Assembly: GCA_001783715.1 (NCBI GenBank) | Contig: MFNF01000001.1 | Span: forward strand, 186,001-250,000 | DNA: 64,000 nucleotides | Reading direction: 5' to 3' | From: Candidatus Lambdaproteobacteria bacterium RIFOXYD2_FULL_56_26 | GTDB taxonomy: Bacteria; SAR324; XYD2-FULL-50-16 | Shown: positions 1-9,763 of the stretch, one piece after another | Layout of the letters: each line of letters begins with the position of its first letter | Numbering within the stretch: the first letter of the stretch is position 1 | Notes under the pieces: generated by a model | The model's input: the letters and a program-made list of their open reading frames with translations, nothing else | Database searches by the model: none | Told to the model about the DNA's origin: nothing | Program-made: the position numbers and the translations under genes

Positions 1-56
1 TCAAAAGGAAGGGCGAAGTTTGGGTCTGAAATTTTTAAGCAGCAACCGTCCCTTTC

Positions 57-830
57 CTAACGCAACCGAAATTTGTCGATCAGCTCGTCCATCAGCCTGA
101 TGTAGGCGGAAGAGCCTTCGGATTTTAGGTCGTAGGTGATCACCGAACGGCCCAGGGCGCTGGATTCGGTGATCTGGGCGTTTTTGGGGATGACGGTTTT
201 GAACACCGAGCCCCCCAGGGCTTTGTTGATTTGTTGGGCCACCTTTTTGTGGATCTCCAGGTCCTTGTCGAACATGGTCAACAAGATCCCGGCAATCTTT
301 AATTCCCGGTGAGGCAACTTTTTTTGCAGTTCGTTGAAGCTGACCAAAAACCGTTTGAGCGACTTGACGGCCAGGGACTCGCACTGGAGGGGCAGGATGT
401 TCAAGTCGGCGGCACAAACAGCGTTGAGGGAGAGCGGCCCGGTGGCGGCCGGGGCATCGATCAGGATAAAGTCATAGGTCAGGTAGGCCTCTTCGAGCCG
501 ACGGCGCAGGAACCCATCGTCTTCGGCGACGTGGCTGATCAGTTGCTCTTCATGCAAGGTCATCTGGTTGGAGAAGATGAAGTGCATGTTCTCCTGGTCC
601 GTCCGGCGAATCAGGCGCTGCAAGGGCAGGTCGGGCTTGAGGAAGAGTTCCTTGGTGCCCAGGTCCACCGGGTTTTTGACCCCAAAGGAGAACCGCACCG
701 AACTTTGGGGGTCCAGGTCGATCAGCAGGACCTTGTATTCGCCAAAGGCGAAGGCCGTAGCTAGGTTGACGGCACTGGTGGTTTTGCCCACCCCGCCCTT
801 TTGGGACACAAACGAAATAACCGTGGTCAT
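57..830 (-). CDS. ParA/MinD-family ATPase
   Basis: N-terminus MTTVISFVSQKGGVGKTTSAVNLA (deviant Walker A) and LLIDLDPQSS; likely start at 830 inside the ORF. Confidence 0.9.
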   Translation of the reverse strand: MTTVISFVSQKGGVGKTTSAVNLATAFAFGEYKVLLIDLDPQSSVRFSFGVKNPVDLGTKELFLKPDLPLQRLIRRTDQENMHFIFSNQMTLHEEQLISHVAEDDGFLRRRLEEAYLTYDFILIDAPAATGPLSLNAVCAADLNILPLQCESLAVKSLKRFLVSFNELQKKLPHRELKIAGILLTMFDKDLEIHKKVAQQINKALGGSVFKTVIPKNAQITESSALGRSVITYDLKSEGSSAYIRLMDELIDKFRLR

Positions 831-1061
831 GCCAGATTCCTGTAGGTTCAAAATAACCTGTACCGCCGTAAACTTTAACCTTGTGTCTCCAAATAGTCAA
901 AGAAAGAACAAAAAAAAGCCGGGCCTAAGAGACAAGCCGATTCCCAGGCGCTTCCCAGCCCCGGATTCGGCCAGACCGGGCTCCCGCTACCGGTTGACAA
1001 CCTCGAAGGTATAGCCTCAGAATCCCCTTGGCCTAAAACGACCTTTGCACCCTAAACCCCT

Positions 1062-2381
1062 TTGGAGTTGAGCCCTATGAACCCCTTGGCCACCGAGTTG
1101 AATCAGCAGATTGAAAAGGCAGCCCCGGCGGTTTCAGGCCTGCTCAGCGATTTGGGCCAGAGGATCTACTTCCCTAAGGGCATTTTGTTCCAGTCCGCCC
1201 AGGCAAAGGAAAAGGCCCACAAGTTCAACGCCACCATCGGGACGGCGATCGAGAACAACGGACCGATGCACCTCAAGGTGACCGAGCGGTACTTCAACCT
1301 TCCTCCGGCCGAGGTTTATCCATATGCCCCTCCGGCCGGTCGGCCCAAATTGCGGGAAGCTTGGCGGGAGAAAATGCGCAAACAAAACCCTAGCTTGGGT
1401 AAAAAACCGGTCAGCCTGCCGGTGGTGACCAGCGCCATTACCCACGGTCTTTCGGTGGTCGGGCAGATGTTCCTCAACCCTGGGGACGTGATCATCTCCC
1501 CCGACAAGCTTTGGGGCAACTACCGCCTGACCTTCGAGACCGTCTTGGGGGCCAAGATTGCGACCTTCGGGATGTTCAACGACAAGGGCGGGATGGACGT
1601 GGGGGCGTTCAAAAAACTGGTGACTGCCGAAGGGAAACGGGCGGGCAAGGTGGCGGTGATCCTCAACTTCCCCAACAACCCCACCGGCTATACCCCGACC
1701 CAAAAGGAAGCGGACCAGCTGGGCAAAGTGCTGATTGAGGAAGCCAAAAAGGGCACCAAGGTTTTGAGCATCCACGATGACTCTTACTTTGGCCTCTTTT
1801 ACGAGGACAGCACCAAAGAATCCTTGTTCGGTCAATTGAGTGATGCCCACCCCAATCTCCTGGCGGTCAAGCTGGATGGTGCGACTAAAGAGTATTATGC
1901 TTGGGGCTTTCGGACCGGCTTTATCACCTTCGGTCACCCGGCCGGGGAAGCCTTGTACGGGGCCTTGGAAAAAAAGGTGATGGGTACGATCCGGGCGATG
2001 ATCAGCAATTGCAACCATGCCAGCCAATCGGTGGTGGAACATATCTTGGCCGATGCCGAACTGGCCGCCGATTGGGAGCGGACCTTCGAGGTGATGAAAG
2101 GACGGGCGCTGAAGGTCAAAGAGATATTGGACCGCCCGGCTTACCAAAAGGTCCTGGCTTACTACCCCTTCAACTCCGGTTACTTTATGTGCCTCAAGTT
2201 GGATGGGGTGGACGCTGAGGCGTTGCGGGTACACCTGTTGGAGAAGTACGGGGTGGGTACCATCTCGGTGAATGCCACCGACCTGCGGGTGGCCTTCAGC
2301 TCCATCGAGGAAAACCAGCTGGAAGAGCTGTTTGAGCTGATCAAAAAAGGGTTTTTGGAGCTGAAGAAGGAGGCCAAGTAA
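1062..2381 (+). CDS. PLP-dependent aminotransferase class I/II
   Basis: Full-length 439 aa ORF; NFPNNPTGY, HDDSYFGLFYED and LDGATKEYYAWGFRTGF (PLP lysine region). Confidence 0.85.
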   Translation: MELSPMNPLATELNQQIEKAAPAVSGLLSDLGQRIYFPKGILFQSAQAKEKAHKFNATIGTAIENNGPMHLKVTERYFNLPPAEVYPYAPPAGRPKLREAWREKMRKQNPSLGKKPVSLPVVTSAITHGLSVVGQMFLNPGDVIISPDKLWGNYRLTFETVLGAKIATFGMFNDKGGMDVGAFKKLVTAEGKRAGKVAVILNFPNNPTGYTPTQKEADQLGKVLIEEAKKGTKVLSIHDDSYFGLFYEDSTKESLFGQLSDAHPNLLAVKLDGATKEYYAWGFRTGFITFGHPAGEALYGALEKKVMGTIRAMISNCNHASQSVVEHILADAELAADWERTFEVMKGRALKVKEILDRPAYQKVLAYYPFNSGYFMCLKLDGVDAEALRVHLLEKYGVGTISVNATDLRVAFSSIEENQLEELFELIKKGFLELKKEAK

Positions 2382-2412
2382 CCTCAGTCCTTCAATTCCT
2401 TCAAACCAGGGG

Positions 2413-2436
2413 GGAGGGGCTTTGGCTCCTCCTTTT
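2413..2436 (+). terminator. Rho-independent terminator after the aminotransferase gene
   Basis: GGAGGGGC-tttg-GCTCCTCC (8-bp stem, one G-U) followed by TTTT. Confidence 0.5.
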
Positions 2437-2489
2437 GGACACCCCGCCGGACTCAATTAAAACTAAACCCATCGAGCTTCTACCCCGGA

Positions 2490-3632
2490 TCAGTCCGGCA
2501 GAGTGATTTTGCCCATTGAGACCAGCCGTTTGGCCCCGGTGACCTCTCTCAAATTGGTGGGGTTGCCGTTGGCCCGTTCGTGGGCAAACAGGGCGAAGGC
2601 TGCCGCTTCCTTGGAGTCGCTGGAGAAGGCGGCGATCTTGGGCAAGACCTCGACCTTGGTGGAGGCCAAGGCGGTTTGGATCCGTTGGACCAACTGGGGG
2701 TTTGAGGCTCCCCCGCCGCTCAAATAGACCCGGTCCAAGGGGGGCAAAAAATCCCTGTAGGCCCGAGCCAGACTTTGGGCTACTCCTTCCACCAAGGTCG
2801 CCAAAAGGTTGGGACCGGTGACCTGGGGGAACCTGCCGATCAGGCTTTGTACGTAAGGGCGACCAAAGTCTTCCCGGCCCGTGGATTTGGGTGGGGTCCG
2901 GGCAAAATAGGGGTGGCCCAAAAATTCCTGTAACAGTGGCTTGAGTACTTGCCCTTGGGCGGCCAGTTTTCCGTCCAAATCAAATTCCTCCTTGCCCAGA
3001 GTGGCCCACCGCACCGCCTCGTTGAGCACCCCGTTGGCCGGACCGGTGTCAAAGGCCAGAACCGGAGCCTGGGGGTCTTTAGAAAGATAGGTGACGTTAC
3101 CGATCCCACCCAGGTTTTGCAGCGCCCTGGACTCCTTTGGGTCGGAAAAAAAGACCCGGTCCAGGTAGGGCACCAGCGGGGCACCCGAGCCCCCCGCCGC
3201 AATGTCCGAAAGCCGAAAGTCCGAAACCACCGGCACCCCTAACACCTGGGCGAGCACCGCTGCTTCCCCGGTTTGCAGGCTCGAATGGCCGTGGATGTGG
3301 TAGATCGTTTGGCCATGGTGGCCCACCAAGTCCAGGCGGTCCCGGTAGCCGGTTTGGGCCAAAAAGTCCTGGCAGGCATGGGCATAAAACCAACCCAAAT
3401 CGAGGTTCAACCGGCAAAGGTCCGCAACCGAGCCTTCCAAGGACTTGGCAATGGACTGCCGCAGTTCCTTGGGGTAAGGTAAGGTCGAAAAGGCCAGCTC
3501 GGTCATCTGGACCCCAAGTCCGGCCCCCCGGATTTGGTACAGCCCCAGGTCCAGCCCGTCCAAGGAGGTGCCGGACATCAGGCCCAAAACGATCCGAACC
3601 GGCTTTTGCACCAAGGCGACCCATCGATCCAT
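2490..3632 (-). CDS. anmK: Anhydro-N-acetylmuramic acid kinase
   Basis: RIVLGLMSGTSLDGLDLGLYQI, GHHGQTIYH, FDTGPANGVLNEA, YLSGGGASNP; likely ATG at 3632. Confidence 0.9.
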   Translation of the reverse strand: MDRWVALVQKPVRIVLGLMSGTSLDGLDLGLYQIRGAGLGVQMTELAFSTLPYPKELRQSIAKSLEGSVADLCRLNLDLGWFYAHACQDFLAQTGYRDRLDLVGHHGQTIYHIHGHSSLQTGEAAVLAQVLGVPVVSDFRLSDIAAGGSGAPLVPYLDRVFFSDPKESRALQNLGGIGNVTYLSKDPQAPVLAFDTGPANGVLNEAVRWATLGKEEFDLDGKLAAQGQVLKPLLQEFLGHPYFARTPPKSTGREDFGRPYVQSLIGRFPQVTGPNLLATLVEGVAQSLARAYRDFLPPLDRVYLSGGGASNPQLVQRIQTALASTKVEVLPKIAAFSSDSKEAAAFALFAHERANGNPTNLREVTGAKRLVSMGKITLPD

Positions 3633-3650
3633 TTTTTCTCTTTTGGTTGA

Positions 3651-5069
3651 ATGGCTAAAAAAGTTCCTTTGATCCTCGGGTTCGAGGGGTTGACCTTGGA
3701 CCGGGACACCTGTGACCACCTCCTGGAGGTGAATCCCTGGGGAGTGATCCTGTTCAAACGGAACCTCCGGGACCTGGAACAGGCCAAAGCCTTGGTCGGC
3801 GAGTTAAAAGCCCTTTTGGGGCCGATCCTGGTCTCCATCGACCACGAAGGCGGTTTGGTCAACCGCTTTGGCCCCCAGTTTCCGGTCCCTCCGGCGGCCT
3901 TTGGGCTCCACTTTAGGCCCAAGGCAGAGTTAAGGCAAGCGGCGCAAATGCTAGCCGCCCTGCCTGCCGCCTTGGGGTTTAACCTCAACTTTGCCCCGGT
4001 GCTCGATCTGTACCATCCCGGCTCCAAGGCCATCGGGACCCGAGCCTTTCACTCCGACCCGGCCCCGGTGGCCGATTGGGGAAGGTTGGTGGTTGAGGCT
4101 CATGAACAGGTAGGGGTGGCCAGCACGGCCAAACATTTCCCCGGTCATGGCCGGGTCACCCAAGACAGCCATTTTGAGATCGGCCGCCTGGATTCGGACT
4201 TGGCCGAACTGGAGGCTTTGGACCTCCAAGCCTTTGCCGGGCTGACCGCTCCTTTGGTGATGACCTCCCACCTCTATTACCCGGCCCTGGACCCGGTGCT
4301 TCCCGCCAGCCTCTCCCGAAAAATCATCACCGGGCTGCTGAGGGAAAAGCTGGGGTACTCCGGGCTGGTGGTCAGCGACTGTGTAGAGATGGAAGGGCTG
4401 GCAAGAAACTTTAGCCCCCAAGAAATGGTGGAATTGGGGATCCGGGCGGGTTTGGACCTGTGGATCAGCAGTTTTTCCCTCAAAAAAAGCCGCCCCTTCC
4501 AGCTCCAACTGGCCCAAGCCTTGAGGGATCAGGGGCAAGAAGGGGACCACCCCAAGATTGAGGGTTTGATCCAAAGGTACCGGCCCCATCAGGTCTCCCT
4601 GCCTCCGGTGGAAGAGGCGGTAGCGCTGCGCCAAAGGTTGATCCAAAAAACCGGAATTTTACCTCCTGGCCCCTGGGACTTGGTGGAGATGGAAAACGCC
4701 GTTTTTACCGGGGCGAACCTGGGGGAAGCCCAAGGGGGCTTTTTGGCCCAGATGAAACAGGGGCACAGTGAGATCAAGGGGACTTGGGGCTTTTCCCTCT
4801 CCGACCCCAAAAGCTGGACCGAGTTTTTCCAAAGCCGGACTTCCCAAGGAAGGAGCCTGCTGCTGGCCACCAAAAACGCCCGGTTTCACCCCCAAGGGGC
4901 CAAGTTGGCCGAAGGGGCGGCATCCCTCCCTGGCATATTACACCTTGACCTGGGTGACGGAGCAGATATGCTCTCGCCAGAAGTACCAAAATGGAATGTC
5001 TTTGGAAGTGATCCCTTGACAGTTCAGGCAATTTGTAGAGAATTGAAGCAGGGTGCGAATCGGGGCTAG
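3651..5069 (+). CDS. nagZ: Beta-N-acetylhexosaminidase, glycoside hydrolase family 3
   Basis: GVILFKRNL, SIDHEGGLVNRF, STAKHFPGHGRVTQDSH, VVSDCVEMEGL. Confidence 0.85.
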   Translation: MAKKVPLILGFEGLTLDRDTCDHLLEVNPWGVILFKRNLRDLEQAKALVGELKALLGPILVSIDHEGGLVNRFGPQFPVPPAAFGLHFRPKAELRQAAQMLAALPAALGFNLNFAPVLDLYHPGSKAIGTRAFHSDPAPVADWGRLVVEAHEQVGVASTAKHFPGHGRVTQDSHFEIGRLDSDLAELEALDLQAFAGLTAPLVMTSHLYYPALDPVLPASLSRKIITGLLREKLGYSGLVVSDCVEMEGLARNFSPQEMVELGIRAGLDLWISSFSLKKSRPFQLQLAQALRDQGQEGDHPKIEGLIQRYRPHQVSLPPVEEAVALRQRLIQKTGILPPGPWDLVEMENAVFTGANLGEAQGGFLAQMKQGHSEIKGTWGFSLSDPKSWTEFFQSRTSQGRSLLLATKNARFHPQGAKLAEGAASLPGILHLDLGDGADMLSPEVPKWNVFGSDPLTVQAICRELKQGANRG

Positions 5070-5168
5070 TTTTCCCGGGTTTGGCCCCAAGACTTATGGC
5101 CGCCTCGCTTCCCTACCCCCTCGGGGTAGTACGGGGACCACCAACTTGGATTTGCGGAGTTTAGGGAC

Positions 5169-6869
5169 ATGGCTAGCATGAAAATGGGTCTGGAAATGCG
5201 GATGAGCCAACAGCTCATCATGACCCCTCAGCTCCAGCAGGCAATCAAGTTACTCCAGCTTTCCCGGGTTGAATTGCAGGAGTTGATTGACCAGGCGTTG
5301 GTGGAAAACCCCACCTTGGAGGTGGAGGAGGACGAAAAGGACAAGGAAGCGCAGGCCGATGAAAAGGGAGAAGAGGATGCGGACGGGCCAATCGACACCT
5401 TGGTCGAGGACCAAAGCCAGCTTTCTTACGACGATGAATGGCAACATTATGTTGAGTCCGGTGCCGGAGTGATCCAAGAGGTCCGCAACCACGAGCCGGA
5501 CGAGGACTCCAACCCCCTGGAAGCCACCATCAGCCGCACCGACACCTTGATGGACCACCTGCTGTGGCAGCTTGACATCAGTCGGTTCAGCGAGATCGAA
5601 CATGAAATCGCCGAGTACCTGATCGGCAACATCGACGAAGACGGATACCTTTCCACCAGCCTGCGGGAGCTGCTGGCCACTCTGCCGGGGCTCAAGAAGG
5701 TGGTGGACAAGGCCTTGGAGGAGAGGCTGGTTGAACCGCTGCTCCAGGAAGGGGAAAACCGGTTTGAATCCCACCACGACCTCCAGGCCAAAAAAGAGCC
5801 GGTCAAAGGCAAGCGTAAAAAAGTGGTGCCCTTTGAATCGGAGGAAGAGGAAGCGGAAGAGGACCAGGACTACGGCCACATCACCGATGCCGCCTGCGGG
5901 GTGTTGGAACGGGTCTTACGCCGGATCCATTCCTTTGACCCTCCCGGAGTCGGCTCTCGGGACTTGAAGGAATGCCTGCAACTCCAACTGAAGGCTCTGC
6001 GTCTGCATGATTCCCTGGCTTACGAGATCATCGACCAACACATGCCGCTTTTGGAGCAAAAGGACCTCAAGCGGATCGCTCGGCTGACCAAGTCGGAAAT
6101 CTCCGAAGTGGTGGCCGCCCACCAGTTGATCACCGAATTGGAGCCCAAGCCGGGCCGTCCTTATGGCAAGGAAGTCACCCAATATGTCATGCCCGATGTT
6201 TTTATCTACAAACGGGGGCACGAATACGTGGTTTCCATGAACAACGAAAGCCTGCCCCGGCTGCGGATCAACCCCTATTACCAAACCTTGATGGGGGACC
6301 AGAAGACCAAGGACATCCAAACTGCGGCGGCCAACAAAAAGGCCGATCATGCCCCCGAAGGGGAGCAGGACATGACCTACCTTTACCTGCAAGAGAAGAT
6401 CAAGGCCGGGGACTGGTTGATGAAGTCGATCGAACAACGGCAAAAAACCATCTACCGGGTGGCCAAGTCGATCCTCAAGTACCAGTATGAGTTCTTCGAG
6501 AAAGGGATCGACTACCTCAAACCCTTGGTCCTCAAGGACGTGGCCGAAGACATCGAGGTCCACGAATCCACGGTCAGCCGGATCACCACCAACAAGTATG
6601 TTTATACCCCTCAGGGGATCTTCGAGCTGAAGTACTTTTTTACCAGCGGCATCGACCAAGGGGACGGAGACATCATCAGTTCCAAGAAGATCAAGGATTA
6701 CATCAAAAAATTGATCGACAACGAGGAAAGGAAGAAACCGTTGACGGACTTGCAGATCAAGAACATTCTCAAGGACAAGGAAGGAATCAAGGTGGCCCGA
6801 CGTACGGTAGCCAAGTACCGGGAAGCAATGAACATCTTGCCTTCAAACAAACGTAAGCAACTTTTTTAG
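5169..6869 (+). CDS. rpoN: RNA polymerase sigma-54 factor
   Basis: N-terminal MGLEMRMSQQLIMTPQLQQAIKLLQLSRVEL; IHSFDPPGVGSRDLKECL; RpoN box ARRTVAKYREAMNI. Confidence 0.95.
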   Translation: MASMKMGLEMRMSQQLIMTPQLQQAIKLLQLSRVELQELIDQALVENPTLEVEEDEKDKEAQADEKGEEDADGPIDTLVEDQSQLSYDDEWQHYVESGAGVIQEVRNHEPDEDSNPLEATISRTDTLMDHLLWQLDISRFSEIEHEIAEYLIGNIDEDGYLSTSLRELLATLPGLKKVVDKALEERLVEPLLQEGENRFESHHDLQAKKEPVKGKRKKVVPFESEEEEAEEDQDYGHITDAACGVLERVLRRIHSFDPPGVGSRDLKECLQLQLKALRLHDSLAYEIIDQHMPLLEQKDLKRIARLTKSEISEVVAAHQLITELEPKPGRPYGKEVTQYVMPDVFIYKRGHEYVVSMNNESLPRLRINPYYQTLMGDQKTKDIQTAAANKKADHAPEGEQDMTYLYLQEKIKAGDWLMKSIEQRQKTIYRVAKSILKYQYEFFEKGIDYLKPLVLKDVAEDIEVHESTVSRITTNKYVYTPQGIFELKYFFTSGIDQGDGDIISSKKIKDYIKKLIDNEERKKPLTDLQIKNILKDKEGIKVARRTVAKYREAMNILPSNKRKQLF

Positions 6870-6942
6870 GTCCCTTTGGCCCACTGTTCTTGAGCTTGCT
6901 CCAGACTGGACTGAACCAATCGATTTTTCAACCGGTTAGCCG

Positions 6943-7335
6943 ATGAAGACCTTAGAAGACCTGATCGACTACAGCCACAAAATGGGGCTGACCCTCCTCA
7001 AGACCGACCTCGAAGAGCGGTTGATCGTTGTCAACGCCGAACACCGGGGTATCCATCACTTGGTGATCGACTGCGAAGACTCCATCGCGATCCTAGAGCA
7101 GCCGCTCTACAAGATGGCCAACGAAAACACCGCCCACTTCAAGCGTTTGTTGATGATCAACCGGCAGTTGGTCCATGGGGCCTTTGTGCTGGACCCCAAG
7201 GGGGAATGGATTTTGTTCCGGGACACATTGGAACTGGAAAACTTGGACTTCAACGAATTCGAGGGCAGCATCAATGCGCTGACCTTGGGGATCGCCGAGT
7301 TTTCCGGGGAACTGTTGGCACTCAACCAAGGGTAA
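6943..7335 (+). CDS. Small protein immediately upstream of a PspA-like gene, possibly YjfI/DUF2170-like
   Basis: 130 aa acidic ORF, 3 nt before the pspA-like gene; family assignment from context and weak resemblance only. Confidence 0.45.
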   Translation: MKTLEDLIDYSHKMGLTLLKTDLEERLIVVNAEHRGIHHLVIDCEDSIAILEQPLYKMANENTAHFKRLLMINRQLVHGAFVLDPKGEWILFRDTLELENLDFNEFEGSINALTLGIAEFSGELLALNQG

Positions 7336-7338
7336 ACC

Positions 7339-8076
7339 GTGGCAGGATTTTTTCAGCGTCTTTTTCGGATCGGTAGTGCAGAAGCCAACTCCCTGGCGGA
7401 TCGGCTGGAAAACCCGGTCAAAATGACCGAGCAGGGGATCCGGGAACTGGAAAAACATTTCCAGGAATCGGTCACCTCTCTGGCGGAATTAAAGGCCCAG
7501 GTCAACCGACAACGGGCTGACTTGGAAAAAGCGACTACCGAAGCCAAAGATTGGGAGGCTCGGGCCATGGCCCTTTTGAGCCGCGGCCAAACCGGCCAAA
7601 TTGATGCGGCCCAGGTGGATAACCTCGCCCGCCAAGCTTTAGCCAGAAAGGCCGAAGCGGAAAAAAGGGCGGTCATCGCCAAAGGGGTGATCGACCAACT
7701 TTCCGGCACCGTAGTCAGGGTGCAAGCCAAGGTTGACAAGCTCAATACTCAGATTGATCTTTACAAAAATGAGCTGAAAACCTTAAAAGCTCGCAGTAGC
7801 GCCGCAAAAGCCACCACCAAGTTGGACAAACAACTTGCCGGAGCTGACCCCAGTGGCACCATTGCCATGTTGGAACGGATGCGTGAAAAAGTGGAGGACC
7901 AGGAAGCATTGGCCTTGGCATATTCCGATCTCGCCGATCGGCCTATGTCTTTGGACGATGAGATCCAAAGGGTCCTTGCCGATGATCCGATTGCCAAGCA
8001 GTTGCCCCCAGGGGCCGGTTCGCTCAAGGAAGACGACGAGCTGGCCGCTTTGAAGGTAAAACTTGGTTTGAAGTAA
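7339..8076 (+). CDS. PspA/IM30 family protein
   Basis: FFQRLFRIGSAEANSLADRLENPVKMTEQGIRELEK followed by long coiled coil; GTG start. Confidence 0.8.
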   Translation: MAGFFQRLFRIGSAEANSLADRLENPVKMTEQGIRELEKHFQESVTSLAELKAQVNRQRADLEKATTEAKDWEARAMALLSRGQTGQIDAAQVDNLARQALARKAEAEKRAVIAKGVIDQLSGTVVRVQAKVDKLNTQIDLYKNELKTLKARSSAAKATTKLDKQLAGADPSGTIAMLERMREKVEDQEALALAYSDLADRPMSLDDEIQRVLADDPIAKQLPPGAGSLKEDDELAALKVKLGLK

Positions 8077-8107
8077 CCATAACCCCAAACACCCACCGGA
8101 GAACCCG

Positions 8108-8458
8108 ATGAAGATGAAAAAATCCCAGCTGATTGAGCAGTTGGTACAGGAGATGGAAAATTTCTCTTTGGACAGCAACTCCAAGCAAAAAACCGAGATT
8201 GCCCGGGAGACGGTCAACCTGTTTTTCTCTTCGATCAAAGACGCTGTCACCAACGACGATCGGGTGGAGATTCGGGGTTTTGGCAGCTTTACCACCAAAG
8301 AATACGGTGAATACACTGGCCGCAACCCCAAGACTGGCGAGCGGGTCCGGGTTGCACCCAAGAAGTTGCCGGTCTTTCGGCCTGGTCGGGAACTGCGGGA
8401 GATGGTCAACGAAAACCTGCCCAAGGCAGCCAAGCCGAAGGCCAAAAAAGGCAAGTGA
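8108..8458 (+). CDS. HU/IHF-family DNA-binding protein with Lys-rich tail
   Basis: VEIRGFGSFTTKEYGEYTGRNPKTGERVRVAPKKLPVFRPGRELREMVN. Confidence 0.92.
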   Translation: MKMKKSQLIEQLVQEMENFSLDSNSKQKTEIARETVNLFFSSIKDAVTNDDRVEIRGFGSFTTKEYGEYTGRNPKTGERVRVAPKKLPVFRPGRELREMVNENLPKAAKPKAKKGK

Positions 8459-8482
8459 GCCTTTGACGGGCCAGCAGGTATT

Positions 8483-9709
8483 TCAGTTGGTAGATCGCTC
8501 CTGACGGAGCGGCAGGGTGTATCCGGGCTCCAGCGAGAAGTGGGGCTCGGCCCCTTCGGTCCTTCCCTTCAGTTCTTCGTAAAGCTTTGCAGACAGGGCC
8601 GGGTAGTCGGCCTCCTTGATCTTGGGGTCCACCGAAAATTCAAAGTGGAGCCTACAGCCTCCCTCCAAATCCCGAAATTGCAGGTCATGCCACTCCAGTA
8701 GCTCCTGGTGGGATTGCACCAACCCTTTGAGCAGGTCGGCGATCCTTTGGAACCTTGGGTCCTGGAAATCCACCGGGTCCACATGGACCGTACAAGCCCC
8801 GCCAAAGTGTTCCTCAATCCTCCCTTGGACCATCGCAGAAATGTCGTGCATCTCGATCGGCGACAGACTGCTCAGGATCTCAACATGGAGAGTGATGAAG
8901 TGTTGTTGGCCGTACTTGTGCACATAAATGTCATGGGCGTTGTAAACATCTTCGTGGCACAAGGCGAGGTCCACGATCCGGCGGACCGTCTCGGTGTTTA
9001 CGTTCTCCCCCAGCAAAGGGGAAATGGACTTTTTGGCAATCTCGACCCCGCTCCAGATCACCGCCAAACTGACCAATACCCCCACTGCCGGGTCGAACCA
9101 AGCAAACCCCGCTTGGTTGCCCAGTAGGCCCAAGATTACCGCTACGGTGGTCAAGGAGTCGCTCCGGTGGTGCCAAGCGTCAGCGGCCAAAGCGGTGCTG
9201 TTGATGGCCAGCCCCATCGACTTGGAAAGTACAAACAGCCATTCCTTGGCCACAATGGTGCCCCCCAGGGCGGCCAGGACGATCCAGTTGGCATCCAGGG
9301 TTTTAAATTCCTGCCGCCAAAGGATCAGGCTGCTGTCGAGCATCAATTCAAAACCGGCGACGATCAACAAAACCGCCATGATCAACCCGGCCACCAACTC
9401 CGCATTGGCGTGCCCAAAGGGGTGTTCCTGGTCCCGAGGTTTTTTGGCCACATAAAACCCAAAGATCACCAGGATCGAGGTCAACATGTCGCTGGCCGAA
9501 TGGAACCCATCGGCAATCACGGCGTAAGACCCGATCCAAATCCCCAGGGCGATCTTGAGCAGACTTAACACCAAGTTCACCCAAACGGAGATCCAGCCCT
9601 CCAGGTATCCATACCCCGCCCGGACCTTCTCGTCGGTCACTGCCAGGTGATTTTTCACAAACCGACGGACCAAAAAGCCGGTCAATCCTTTGAGCACTAC
9701 GGGTTCCAT
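8483..9709 (-). CDS. Cation diffusion facilitator (CDF) family transporter
   Basis: IADGFHSASDMLTS, HPFGHANAE, AADAWHHRSDSLTTVAV; C-terminal cytoplasmic domain. Confidence 0.9.
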   Translation of the reverse strand: MEPVVLKGLTGFLVRRFVKNHLAVTDEKVRAGYGYLEGWISVWVNLVLSLLKIALGIWIGSYAVIADGFHSASDMLTSILVIFGFYVAKKPRDQEHPFGHANAELVAGLIMAVLLIVAGFELMLDSSLILWRQEFKTLDANWIVLAALGGTIVAKEWLFVLSKSMGLAINSTALAADAWHHRSDSLTTVAVILGLLGNQAGFAWFDPAVGVLVSLAVIWSGVEIAKKSISPLLGENVNTETVRRIVDLALCHEDVYNAHDIYVHKYGQQHFITLHVEILSSLSPIEMHDISAMVQGRIEEHFGGACTVHVDPVDFQDPRFQRIADLLKGLVQSHQELLEWHDLQFRDLEGGCRLHFEFSVDPKIKEADYPALSAKLYEELKGRTEGAEPHFSLEPGYTLPLRQERSTN

Positions 9710-9763
9710 GGTTTTTCCTTTAGGTTCGGATAGGACAGCGTTTGCGGTTGTGCAGGTTAGGGG

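Noticed and set aside
1134-2456. 440-aa minus-strand ORF opposite the aminotransferase
   Set aside because: Shadow frame of a clear PLP enzyme; composition rich in H/Q/G/P with no motif.
8440-8480. Short AAAGGC/GCCTTT hairpin after the HU/IHF gene
   Set aside because: Stem too short and no T-run; not convincing as a terminator.
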